Of a stretch of DNA of 64,000 nt, positions 54,943-64,000 are shown piece by piece. This stretch comes from Lycium barbarum. Lineage: Eukaryota > Streptophyta > Magnoliopsida > Solanales > Solanaceae. Position 1 is the stretch's first letter, and every line of letters begins with the position of its first letter. The translations under genes and the position numbers were made by a program. The notes below the pieces were generated by a model. The model did no database searches. It saw only the letters and a list, made by a program, of their open reading frames with translations, and had not been told where the DNA came from. Location of the stretch: contig NC_083343.1 in the NCBI RefSeq assembly GCF_019175385.1, forward strand, positions 51,048,457-51,112,456, read 5' to 3'.

Positions 54943-55140
54943 AAATAGGATTGGTGCTCCCCAAGGTGGTGAACTTGGTCAAATAAACCCCTTCTCAAGC
55001 AAATCCTTCAATTGTGCCTTTAGCTCTTTCAATTCTGCTGGAGCCATTCGGTAAGGAGGAATAGATATGGGCTTGGTGTCCGGCAATACATCAATGGAGA
55101 AATCAATCTCTCTTTCCGGAGGAAGGCCTGGAAGTTCATC
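54943..55140 (-). pseudogene. pol: Element E protease-RT junction
   Basis: Minus strand: a frameshift near 55140, in the [13 protein letters not shown] motif, separates protease from RT. The RT N-terminal motifs ([11 protein letters not shown], [12 protein letters not shown]) are still visible, with a stop near 54980. Confidence 0.8.
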
Positions 55141-55930
55141 TGGAATACATCTGGAAATTTATTCACCACCGGGACGGATTGGAGAGTTGGCGACTTTGCT
55201 TCGGTGTCATGAGCTCGTACTAAATGATAAATATATCCTTTAGCTATCATCTTTCTTTCCTTAAGGTAGGAAATAAACCTACCCCTTGGGGATGCTGTAT
55301 TACCCTTCCATTCAAGCATGAGTTCTCCCAGAAATTGAAATCGAACCACTTTCATGCGACAATCAACATTAGCATAACATGAGGCCAACCAATCCATGCC
55401 CTTAATTACATTGAAATCTAGCATTTCCAGCTCCACTAAATCAACTTTAGTCTGACGATAACATATCACAATCACACAATTTTTGTAGACTTGTCTAGCT
55501 ATCACGGGACTACCAATTGGAGTAGATACTTCAAAAGGTTTAATTGGGTCGGGTGTCACCCCAATACGACTGGCAATATACGGAGTGATATAGGACAACG
55601 TAGAACCCGGATCAATCAACGCATAAACATCATGAGAGAAAATAGTCAATATACTTGTAACCACATCTGGAGAAGACTCGAGATCTTGGCGTCCAGCTAA
55701 AGCATAGATATGGGGCTGGACACCACCTGAACTAGACGTTCCCCCTCTGCCTCTATGTCGACCTGCCGGAATCTGGGGAGTCTGCCCTATCGGGCACACA
55801 GAAGAAGAACCCGCCGCTGATCCTGTGGGCTGGACTCCGCTCCTACCGTACCTCGTAGGAAAATCACGCATGACGTGCCCCGTCTCTCCACAAACATAAC
55901 AAGCATCTGTACCTTGGCCACATGGCCCCG
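55141..55930 (-). pseudogene. gag-pol: Element E zinc knuckle and protease
   Basis: Minus strand: the knuckle CYVC-GETG-H-VMRD-F lacks the last Cys (Phe). The protease has [14 protein letters not shown], as in element B, and the [16 protein letters not shown] motif. The frame breaks near 55140. Confidence 0.9.
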
Positions 55931-56431
55931 AATATAACTTTCTGCACTGACTACATCGTGGAACTGGTGGTCTCCTTTGGCTAAAATCACCCCAAACTGA
56001 GAACCTAAAGCTTTCGAGCTCTAACCCTGCCCTGAATGAATAGAGCGGTCAAACCTCCTTCTTGCAAATTGTGGAGGTGCACTAGTCGCCGACTGGACAG
56101 AATATCTGGAATATGACTGCCTCGATCCCCCTCTATAGTCACTACTGGTACCCATAGATCTGGCCCTTTTACTCTACCCCCTATCGATATCACGCTCACC
56201 CCTCTGTGGACGTTGTTGCTTTTTTAAGTTCTGGGCCTGGGCCTGAATGTGGGAAATATCCATCCCATCTTGCAAGGAAGCCGTCAAGCCGTCCTTGAAC
56301 AAATGTGGCCCTAAGCCACTCACAAATCTATGCACTCTATCTCCCATGTTGGCCACCATAGTCGGAGCATATCTAGCTAATGAATTAAACTGAAGGCTAT
56401 ACTCCCGGGCACTCATATTTCCTTGCTTCAA
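55931..56431 (-). pseudogene. gag: Element E gag, C-terminal half
   Basis: Minus strand: [42 protein letters not shown] and DISHIQAQAQNLKK, then a stop at 56176-56174. The downstream linker to the zinc knuckle is recognisable but broken by frameshifts around 56010. Confidence 0.88.
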
Positions 56432-57000
56432 ATTTAAAAATATGTCCGCTCTAGCTCAACGGACTTCGGGTGACAAATAATGGTGAATGAAGGCATCTAC
56501 AAATTCTTGCCAAATCGGAAGTGGTGCATTCTCTTTTCTTGATGATATCAAATTATTATACCATAAGACCACCACATCCCGGAGTCTATAAGATCCTCAA
56601 CATTTCATCGATAAAACCTTGCGGGTCTTTATTCGGCTTTGACCCAAAAAACTCCGGACGATTCAAACTCATGAAATCATGGGCTCTAGTACTAACTACC
56701 CTATCACTTGAACCCGAACTCTACCGCTGTGCTTGGCCGGCAACTAACTGTGTCAAGAGATGGATAGCCTCGGTCATTTGTTGACCCGAAGTAGCCGGGG
56801 GAGGAACTGGAGGCATAGGAGCTTGAACCGAAGCCCCTTCTTGTTCTCCTATGCTAGGCGGAGTAGGAGAGGTGCTAAGCGGAGTAGGAGAGGTACTCGG
56901 CGGAGTAGGAGAGGTACTAGATTGGCGGCTCCCTTTCTACTCACCTTTTCATCGTAGTCTTGCCCTTCTGGACGGCTGTAGCTTTTCCTTTTGGCGGCAT
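56432..57000 (-). pseudogene. gag: Element E gag, N-terminal half
   Basis: Minus strand: the ATG is at 57000-56998 (MPPKGKATAVQKGKTTMK), followed by a TGA after codon 18. The gag core FMSLNRPEFFGSKPNKDPQ is near 56640. A deletion of about 40 bp just before the YRLRDV-type motif near 56590 removes the SVELAS part. A short repeat of CGGAGTAGGAGAGGTACT occurs at 56870-56930. Confidence 0.87.
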
Positions 57001-57123
57001 TTCTGAAATCATAACACTATTAGGGAGGAGAAAATCTTATAACATGGCTCTATCGCACGATCTCATAAGAAGAAAAATGGTCATTTTTTCTAAATGCCCT
57101 GTAGCCTCTTGTTTGTTAGTATG

Positions 57124-57131
57124 GCACGCAA
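57124..57131 (-). promoter_or_regulatory. Dimerisation-type loop in element E leader, palindrome decayed
   Basis: Minus strand: stem GTGTG/CATAC (57136-57132, 57123-57119, one G-U), with loop TTGCGTGC 59 nt after the primer site. GCGTGC differs by one transition from GCGCGC. E also has lost catalytic residues, so loss of constraint is expected. Confidence 0.6.
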
Positions 57132-57189
57132 CACACTACAAATAAGACTCTACTAGACATGGCTCGTAGACACTTCCTAGGACTGAACT

Positions 57190-57201
57190 GCTCTGATACC
57201 A
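57190..57201 (-). other. Primer binding site, element E
   Basis: Minus strand TGGTATCAGAGC, perfect. Confidence 0.95.
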
Positions 57202-57476
57202 CTTTTGTCACGACCCGACTAAGGGCCATGACGGGTGCCCGGGGCTAACCACCGTACACCACTCATATTACTAGTAATCATACTCATTCTGTGATCATTC
57301 GTTAATAGCCTGCTCATGATCATAGGGAAACCATTTTCATTTGAAACATAATTACTATTATATACATAAGCCCTCTGGCTATGAAAATAATACATATATA
57401 CACATGGGAAAAATTGTAAGACTATACTAACCACACATGCGTATCTACGAGCCTCTACTAGAGTACTAGACATATA

Positions 57477-57643
57477 GATGGGACAGGACCCCATCGTGCC
57501 CAAAATAGATATATAAGCAAAATCATAAGCAATGGCACCTCCGGAACAATGGAGTGCTCTCAAGTCTGCTGATAGCTCCTATGAGTCTGGATCACCTCCC
57601 TGTCTACATGTGGGCATGAACACAGCGTCCAAAGAAAAGGACG
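57477..57643 (-). promoter_or_regulatory. Hairpin module (H1, H2, H3) in element E 5' LTR
   Basis: Minus strand: H1 CGTCC(TTTTCTTT)GGACG (57643-57626), with CATGTA in place of CAGGTA after it. H2 CTCC-ATTGTTCC-GGAG is near 57552-57537. H3 GATGGG(GTCCTGT)CCCATC (57495-57477) is a perfect stem. Confidence 0.68.
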
Positions 57644-57844
57644 TCAGTACGAGTATTGTACTGAGTATGTAAGGCGTAAATAAAATGAGCATAATAAAGA
57701 AATCCTGAAACATAAGGTGAAAACATAACCTGCTTAGTCTTTAAGAGTAAATGCACTTTAAACATTTCACATACATCAACCTATCACGTATATATTCCTC
57801 ATTTACCCGCGTCCGGGTACTATCATACGCCGCCCACTAGGCAC

Positions 57845-58010
57845 GGAAAAATCACAAGCAGCCCGTATTAGCGGTGTCATGTCCGGCCATCTAGGCGCGG
57901 TTGAATCACAAGCAGCCCGTATTAGCGGTGACATGTCCGGCCATCTTGGCGCGGTAGAATCATATGCAGCCCGCATTCGCGGTGACATGTCCGGCCATCT
58001 AGGCGCGTTA
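57845..58010 (-). repeat. Tandem repeat, 54-bp unit, about 3 copies
   Basis: Anchors CATGTCCGG at 57878, 57932 and 57986. Same array as in the 3' LTR. Confidence 0.95.
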
Positions 58011-59481
58011 GAATCCTATCATTGTATACATCTTATAAGCTCGTCATAAACATACATTAGAGTCCCAAGATAATCTATAACCATATCGGGGTGACGTAAG
58101 GTCGAGAAACCCCGATTCTATTATGGGGAAATCATAATCATCTTACCTGATCTTGAAGGAACTAGTATCATAAGGTGGGTATATCAATCATAATTAATGT
58201 CATACCATGGGCTTTAGAATCTCTATATAATGTTGACTCATATTTCTCAGAATGTAAGAAAGTCATGGAAGGAAAAAGGGAATTCGTTTCATGAGAATCA
58301 TGCCTTAGAAGGAAGGGACTAGCCTTTCATACCGTAATGATTAGTTAACTCTATCACTTGGATGCTTCTTTCCAATCCTCACGTTTCTACCTTCAAAGAA
58401 ATTCATACCAAAATTAGACAATCGAAGACATACTTATGCTTAACTAAAGCTAACGAAAATCGGCTAACATCTTCCTTTATTTTGATAACTTCCTCCACAT
58501 AATAATAATAATGAAGATAATAATAATTCCCAATATCACAACAACAACCACCATATCTTAATCCACAATTTCATCAAGCTAGACATTATCAATCCTAACA
58601 TTCCCTATCCCTCTTTATAACCCTAGCTATGGCACCATCCGTGTCCATCCTCATACAATGCCTGTACAACATCTTTACCACCATTCATAGCAAGTTTTGA
58701 CTGATTACATATCAAGAACTATGATTCAAGTCAAGTCATGATTTAAAAATATCTTTATCTTCATACTTGTACCTCATGTTCCCTTTTCTCCATAATTCAA
58801 GTCTTTTAACCCTTCAATTGTTTAAATAACATGGAAGAATCATAAAACTTACCTTAATCACTTGGAAGTAAGCCTTGAGTTATTTCACTCCATTAGAATG
58901 AAATCCTCCACTTGCATGCCAAAGAAATTTTTACCCTTCACAAACCCTAATAGGCTTCCTAATATTTGAATCTCTTAATTCTTGGCTTTGATGTTGGCTT
59001 TTTGGTATAGATTGTTATGAAAATAGAGGGAGGGTTTTTTTCGGAGGGTTCTAGAGAGATATAGAATCTGCTTTTTGTGGAAAATAATGAAATAAAACGT
59101 GGGTTCTTATGTTTATAGACAGGGCTAGAAACTTCCAGATCGGCGGGTCGACGAGCAGGGTCGACAGCTCGTCGACGTGCGCTGTCAATCCTCCGCCTGA
59201 GATGTCTGGGATGTCTTATCGCAGAACCTCGTCGACGTGTCGACGGTCCGTCCCTTGGGCCGTCGACGCTGACTGATGTTAGCAGTTTACTGAACTACTC
59301 CGATTCAATTCGTTTCACTTCCAATTCCCTCGAAATGTCCAGAATACATACTTATACACCTATACACATACCAAGAAAAATAACTCATAACCAATACTTT
59401 GGTGCGGGCTGCCGTACCGACGGTATACACCACCAATAAGCTGAAATTTCCTTGAAATAAAATGGGAGGTGTAACCATTTC

Positions 59482-60050
59482 AATCCAAACTCCATGTCCA
59501 AAGACCTAATCATGCAGTCTCCCATCAAATCTAAAAGTATATACGATTCGCTAATCAAATTCTAACTCAAGTAAACCATAACCTACCTTGTTGACGAACA
59601 GCTAATTGATTCCCCCTGAGTTGCTCGCCTTCTTAGCCCTTATCCGAATCTGTGAGGGATGTTAGTCGCGGGGAAAGATGTGGAGAAAGTTGGGTAAAAC
59701 CTCTTCTCTTAGTGTCAAGGGGTTTTCTTTCATGTGGAAACCTAGGAGTAGCCTTTCTTTTGTTAAGAAAAGAGGGTAAAATAAACTAAGTGACAAAAAA
59801 TGCGGTCACTGCCCCGTGTCTTCCGTTGCGGTTATCGTTTGATAGCTATAGTGGTACTGCTATGGTGATCCTTTGACCGCTATGGCGGTCCGCTTCCTTC
59901 CCTAGCCCACAATTTTCTAATTCTATCCGGAATTAATATTTCCCACTCTTAACCCTTAAAACACTCCATAGGGCTTATTATTTATTATCCTAGACCTAGA
60001 TTGGGCATGTGTCCGCGGAGTATTAAATAACGACCGGACAGGTCGTTATA
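59482..60050 (-). repeat. Element D 3' LTR, part 2 (reverse)
   Basis: It continues the LTR broken by E and ends GGTCGTTATA. A CCGCT-AGCGG word cluster lies at 59798-59892, as in the LTR of A. Confidence 0.75.
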
Positions 60051-60554
60051 CCAAATACCAATTAAACCACCGTTCGTCCCCAGACGTAGTGGGGTGAGGT
60101 AAGGGTCACCTTCCTGGGCCCTACACCATCGAAGATAGGATTTTGAGCTATCGACATAGGAAAAAAGGAAGAAAAAAAATCAACAATAGAACAAAAATTT
60201 TTCACGGCCACCGGTACAGCTGCCAGGGGAAAGCTATAGCGGTACCGCTGCAGCGGTTGAATAGCCGCTCGCAGCGGTCATCGACCAGAATAAAATATAA
60301 ATGGGGTGAATTGACTTCACCCCTCCCACTTCCCACTTATCCCCCATAACTGATAAACTCCGCCTCTCCTACAAAAATTATCCCCCCTCTATACACCACT
60401 CAGTCCGCTCATATCCCTCTCCATTTCCTTATAACCACCCTACCCCCTTCTATTTAACAAAACACTACATAAAAATCTGATAGAATAGAGGGTTTTCTCT
60501 ACACCCCAAATTCACTTTTGCTTGCCAAGCTTGCAGATCTCTCGTTATTTCAAG
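60051..60554 (+). promoter_or_regulatory. Antisense promoter and 5' exon of element D
   Basis: A palindrome cluster (60203-60285, with GGTACCGCTGCAGCGG) is followed 15-20 bp later by TATAAAT (60296-60302) and a pyrimidine-rich, ATG-poor stretch up to a donor-like CAAG/GTATGT at 60554/60555. It lies just inside the LTR and points away from it. Confidence 0.5.
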
Positions 60555-61291
60555 GTATGTGCTCTCCTTCACTGTCCTATAACTTGTCTATGGCTTCTTA
60601 TTTCGAAAATTTCATGCTTAACTTGCTATATTAGGGAGAAATTTTGTTTCCTAGAAAGAAAAGGGGTTTTGGTTCTTGGGGTGGGCAGTTCCTTAGATCA
60701 TGGAGGGTTATTTCACGTTCATATTGTTTTAGCAACACTTTATACTGAAGATCTGCTCAAAATGGGGGTAGTTTTGACGTTGGGGTGGGATGTTTTGTAG
60801 TGGTACAATTTTTTGATTTTCTTGCTCAAACTTTTGGTAACCATGGTAGTTGAAATAGGGTAGAATAAGTTGTAAAAGTCATGCATGGTATCACACTACT
60901 TGATCCTTAACAAAAGTAGGGAAACCATGGTGGAAATTTTGGGTTTGCTAGAGGTTGGGTTAAGGAATTTTTTGGACTGGAGAGGGTGAGCCCGTTGCGG
61001 TGGTCCTTCCACCGCTGTAGCGATGGATTGATAGCTGGGAGCGGCCCGTCTTTGGGAGGAAGTCGCTATAGCGGTCACCTGCTCACTATAGAAAGCCCGC
61101 TATAGCGACGAAGCACCGTTATGGCCATGCCTTGTCCGCTGTAGTGGCCCTCTTACAGCTATGGCGGCTTTGCCGCAGCGGAGCTACTTCAAAGAAATGA
61201 AAATTGGGATTTTTCTACTATTTTATGCACGGTCTATCACCACTAACTCTTATTACCACATTATTCTAACTCTGTTTTCCCCTTTTTCAAG
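60555..61291 (+). other. Predicted 5' UTR intron of element D antisense ORF
   Basis: Donor AAG/GTATGT at 60555. Branch motif TTCTAAC at about 61264-61270. Acceptor TTTTTCAAG ends at 61291, 19 nt before the ATG. It matches the predicted intron in A in position and length (about 690 and 737 nt). A CCGCT-AGCGG cluster lies inside (60990-61182). Confidence 0.42.
60990..61182. repeat. Cluster of CCGCT-N-AGCGG words, element D
   Basis: It includes ACCGCTGTAGCG, CGCTATAGCGGTC, CCCGCTATAGCG, GTCCGCTGTAGTGG and GCCGCAGCGG, about eight words in 190 bp. Confidence 0.8.
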
Positions 61292-61310
61292 CTAACTCTC
61301 TCAATTTACT

Positions 61311-62510
61311 ATGGCGGATCAACAATAACAACAAGGGCCACAAGGATAATAACCCCCAGCTCCCCCCGCATATGTCAAGTTCCCCACCCATGATTGTAAG
61401 AGGTGTTACATGGTACAGCAGACGAAGGGCCTGCTTCACGAGCAGGCTTTCATTATAGACCGGGTTGAGGAGCTAGCCCTAGATTTCTATCAAACTCTAC
61501 ACCACATTCGTTGAGGTCCGTTAGTTAAGGAGCCCGGGAATATAAACTATAACTGGGTCAAGGAGTTCTATGCTATGCTCCCTACTGTGGATTGGACTGT
61601 CCCGGAGCCGCAGATTACTATCTGATGGGTTAACATAAAAGTTGGTGCTGAGGCCATCAATGTTGTTCATGGGCTGCCCAACCCTTTACAGGCTGAGCTT
61701 CGAGAGAAGGACCATATGGAAATGGGCCGTAGTTGGTGAGAATGCTGGTGAAAGGGTCAAAGAGGAGGAAGGCTACCTGGGTTGTCACCTGTTTGTCCAT
61801 TAAGAGCAGACACTTTACTCTTGAGGCTCGGAGGTGGTTAAACCTCGTTGCCCGAAGGGTTCGCCCTTCGAACAATATTACTAATGTCACTTACCCACGG
61901 GCCCTTGTGGTGGATTGCATCCTGGATGGTATGCCCGTGAATGTGGGTATACAGGTGATCGAGGAGTGGCGGGATTTTATGGCCAAGGCTGGCCCGAGAT
62001 TGATGTTTCCCTTCCTGATTACCTATCATTACCGTAATGCTGGGGTGTCTATCGAGCCTGGGACCGCTATGTGGAGTGTGATATCGCTTTTGACCCACTA
62101 AAGGTCAAGGGAGACAGGGCGGGGGAAAAAAAAGAGGACTAGCTCGGATGACAGCGATGGCAGTGGTGGCCCACATGGCGAGAGTAGTCAGTCACAGACC
62201 CGAGTATCCTAGAACGCATGGAGGCTGATATGACTATGGTGAAGGCAGCCATGATGGGTTTGTGTGGACTTTCACGGATTCCAGGTCATCTAGCAGTGCT
62301 GCGAGTATTGGATATTTTACTACTAAGCAGATGAAGAGTTACATGGAGACCCAGACCAAGAGGGGAGAGGTTGTGGATGGCTTGTAGGGTGCCTATGGAT
62401 CCTTGGCTCAGGCCCATGTGGATCTCCGGGATGACTTGGACAAAGATCAGAAGAAGAGCCGGGCTAGGGACAGGCTATTTGTGAAGATGTGGAAAGGTGT
62501 TAAGAGATAA
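61311..62510 (+). pseudogene. Element D antisense ORF (same family as in A)
   Basis: The ATG at 61311 (MADQQ) is followed at once by a stop, and more stops and shifts follow. Homologous motifs in order are NYNWVKEFYAMLPTVDW, ITI-stop-WVNIKVGAEAINVVHGLP, a long open part at 61733-62101 (FTLEARRWLNLVARRVRPSNN, DCILDGMPVNVGIQVIEEW), FTTKQMKSYMETQTKRGE and the charged tail DLDKDQKKSRARDRLFVKM. Order and spacing equal those of the A protein. It is clearly dead, but the shared architecture shows a real gene ancestor. Function unknown. Confidence 0.8.
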
Positions 62511-62852
62511 AGATAAGAGATATGTTATGAATACGACAATGATGATGATAATTATAAGTCTAGAGAGTCCAAAGCGTATGATATGATGTTCTTATGAATC
62601 TAATGATTCCTTGATGTTATTCATTGTTTCTAGACTCACCTTACAATGCTAGATACGTATGTGTGGGTAGTATATGTCCCATGATGTCTACATTGTACAT
62701 TTGTATATCATTTTGCAGTCGTGAGGGCTTTGTATATTTATGTGTTGCCATGGAGATTATGTGTGTCCAGAATGAGTATGATGACTAGCGTAATAAGTGG
62801 TGCTCGGTAGTTAGCTCCGGGTACCCGTCTTGGCCCCTAGTCGGGTCGTGAC
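62506..62852 (+). mobile_element. 3' fragment of an LTR related to element C
   Basis: It starts in a block like 21115-21140 (GATATGTTA...ATGATGATGAT) and ends GGGTCGTGACA. It is only about 347 bp, so most of the LTR is missing, and hairpins H1 to H3 are not recognisable. Its left edge coincides with the end of the D antisense ORF, which suggests a deletion or recombination joint. Confidence 0.75.
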
Positions 62853-63029
62853 AATTTTCATGTTCTCCAGTTCTGGCGAAGAGTCAACATGGCTGACATG
62901 GTCTTGAAAAGTGACATTTGATTGCATGGGGTGAATTACAGGAACTCCCGTTGCCCGAGAGGTTTGATAAGCATTTGTGTTTGTAGCGTGAGCAGGTGTT
63001 TGAAAAGCTAGGGTTTGGTGGGAGAAATT
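62853..63029 (-). pseudogene. Scrap of retroelement coding sequence, probably gag
   Basis: Minus strand: an open stretch with NFSHQTLAFQTPAHATNTNA, VIHPMQSNVTFQDHV and SSPELENM. The Pro/Thr/Asn-rich composition is like the linker parts of Ogre/Tat-type gag, but I cannot name it with certainty. It is cut on both sides by LTRs. Confidence 0.4.
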
Positions 63030-63335
63030 TGTCACGACCCAACTGGAGGGTCATGACGGGTACCCGGTGCTAACCCACTCAGGCACCTCTTATCATACAT
63101 TCACATTACATCTAGGTGAGCTACATAGCTAAATCATACTTTCTATCTATCATTCATACTATTTCCATTGGGCAACGATACGTTTATATTACTATTAACA
63201 ACTACGCCCACAACAATGTACATAAGACGACGAGGCTAACAAAATCATATCCAAAATATAAGCCGACAAGGCCAAATACATCTAACCACATACACATGCC
63301 TACGAGCCTCTAAGGAGAGTATGTGATATCATATA

Positions 63336-63512
63336 GGCGGGACAGGACCCCGCCATGCCCATAAGTATGTACACAAAAGAATAGATACCAAAAGCTGTAG
63401 CTCCGAATGAAATGGAGCTCCGCTACGTAGTCCCTGAGTAATAAAGCTATGGATCAATCCTATCTTCCTGGCCACCTGCGGGCATGACGCAGCGTCCACA
63501 AACAAAAGGACG
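63336..63512 (-). promoter_or_regulatory. Hairpin module (H1, H2, H3) in the partial LTR
   Basis: H1, H2 and H3 occur in the usual order on the minus strand. H2 is here a perfect 6-bp stem and H3 a perfect GC-rich 6-bp stem. Confidence 0.65.
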
Positions 63513-63683
63513 TCAGTACGAAGAATGTACTGAGTATGTAAAGCATGATCAACATCATTCTAGAAGCATAATAATCAACATAAGCAATAGCATAATGATG
63601 GGAGGTAGAAGAACCATCGTCATAAACACTTACTTGCTTTTCATAGGGACCTTCCATTTCAAATGCGTAATTGTGTACATACA

Positions 63684-63806
63684 TCCATATCCGTATCCGT
63701 ATTCATATCCGCACTACTTTACATTCCATATCCATATTCATATACATATTCGTATTCATTTACATATTCATATACATATTCATGTACATATTCATATTCA
63801 TCGCAT
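63684..63806 (+). repeat. Degenerate (CATATN)n hexamer repeat
   Basis: CATATC, CATATT, CGTATT and TACATA hexamers alternate over about 120 bp. The His/Ile/Tyr ORF across it is only a by-product of the repeat. Confidence 0.9.
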
Positions 63807-64000
63807 ACTCGACCATGAAGGATCGGTGATGCAAGAAAATAAAGACGAGATAGAAAGAAGACACAATTGATAAACAATTGGACAATAACTAGACGAACTA
63901 GTCCTAGTTACCTTCCAAAAGGATCAAAGGCACCTATCTTATACAACAATCCTCAAGAGAATAAAAATCTCTTGCAAATTGAATGATCAAAACAAGGTTG

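Larger units (their letters stand above)
44439..59476 (-). mobile_element. Element E: Ty3/gypsy chromodomain LTR retrotransposon, minus strand
   Basis: 5' LTR 57206-59476, primer site 57190-57201, gag-pol 57000 down to about 46755, polypurine tract 46551-46565 and 3' LTR 44439-46550. ATTTC duplications at 44434-44438 and 59477-59481 flank it inside the LTR of D. The last base of the 5' LTR is C instead of A. Element F interrupts its chromodomain. Several catalytic residues are lost. Confidence 0.95.
57206..59476 (-). repeat. Element E 5' LTR
   Basis: Inverse orientation, 2,271 bp. It holds H3 (57477-57495), H1 (57626-57643), the 54-bp array (about 57845-58010), the GTCGACG cluster (59140-59272) and a TATA-like box near 59115. 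The terminal A is C. Confidence 0.94.
43017..62505 (-). mobile_element. Element D: non-autonomous LTR element with antisense ORF, diverged relative of A
   Basis: Reverse 3' LTR (43017-44438 plus 59482-60050, about 1.99 kb without E), then an internal region (60051 to about 62505) that carries the same antisense protein as A but no gag-pol. The LTR edge at 60041-60050 reads GGTCGTTATA, so the terminal TG has become TA. The sequence just inside (CCAAATACCAATTAAACC, inverse) matches the region before A's 3' LTR. The 5' LTR is missing: the internal region meets an unrelated LTR fragment at about 62505. Confidence 0.78.
63030..64000 (-). mobile_element. Partial LTR, reverse orientation, runs out of the window
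   Basis: It starts TGTCACGACCC (flank AAATT). H3 is at 63336-63354 (minus strand GGCGGG(GTCCTGT)CCCGCC, perfect). H1 is at 63493-63512 (CGTCC/GGACG), with CAGGTG after it. H2 AGCTCC(ATTTCATTC)GGAGCT is near 63403-63423. Confidence 0.85.

Noticed and set aside
61733..62101. A 122-codon open frame that could be taken for a host gene
   Set aside because: It is the best-preserved part of the D antisense ORF, with the same motifs as the ORF in A, and has stops and shifts on both sides.
63484..63870. A 128-codon frame rich in His, Ile, Tyr and Pro
   Set aside because: It is read through a degenerate hexamer repeat and has no domain or start context.

Overview
This is repeat-only plant nuclear DNA, most likely from a eudicot and probably from Solanaceae. 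That guess rests on the style of the LTR families and is not proven by any host gene. I see no convincing host protein gene, rRNA or tRNA. Almost every base belongs to Ty3/gypsy LTR retrotransposons inserted into one another, mostly chromodomain-bearing Del/Tekay-type elements plus a non-autonomous family that carries an antisense ORF.

Layout. I name the elements A to F. Element A (plus orientation) is the outer shell of the left half. Its 5' LTR starts before the window and is visible at 579-2092 and 18349-18611; its internal part is 18612-19705 and 32032-33985; its 3' LTR is 33986-36913. A's 5' LTR is hit by a reverse LTR (1-578) and by element B (2093-18348, plus). B carries a reverse solo LTR (2526-5333) in its 5' LTR and a plus solo LTR (14127-17127) in its 3' LTR. 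A's antisense ORF is split by element C (19706-32026, plus; TSD CTACC), which carries a solo LTR (21688-23975; TSD CTCTC). After A come about 2.5 kb with few or no recognisable features (36914-39465, with a promoter-like, LTR-like stretch inside), a broken gypsy-associated ORF (40464-41113) and a partial LTR (41073-43016). Element D (minus; same type as A) spans 43017 to about 62505. Element E (minus; 44439-59476; TSD ATTTC) sits in D's LTR, and element F (minus; 46889-52372; TSD GGTTA) sits in the chromodomain of E. The right end holds a truncated LTR, a scrap of gag and another partial reverse LTR.

B, C and E once encoded gag, protease, reverse transcriptase, RNase H, integrase and a C-terminal chromodomain. 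All three are dead through stops, frameshifts and lost catalytic residues. F is an internally deleted, recent copy with two very similar LTRs that keeps its primer binding site and leader. A and D lack gag-pol and carry only an antisense ORF related to plant transposon-associated proteins.

The most interesting signals are non-coding and were found by comparing the copies. (1) All five leaders have a stem-loop 58-62 nt after the primer binding site, with an 8-nt loop ending in a self-complementary hexamer (GTGCAC, GCGCGC or GACGTC; one decayed to GCGTGC), arranged like a retroviral dimerisation initiation site. (2) The 3' part of many LTRs carries three hairpins, two of which show compensatory base changes between families. 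(3) A CAG/GT donor follows the first hairpin, and every gag start is preceded by a plant-like branch point and acceptor, which predicts a leader intron that would remove the primer binding site and the dimerisation loop. (4) Each of several LTR families has its own cluster of short palindromic words just upstream of its TATA box, and the A/D family repeats this in front of its antisense promoter.
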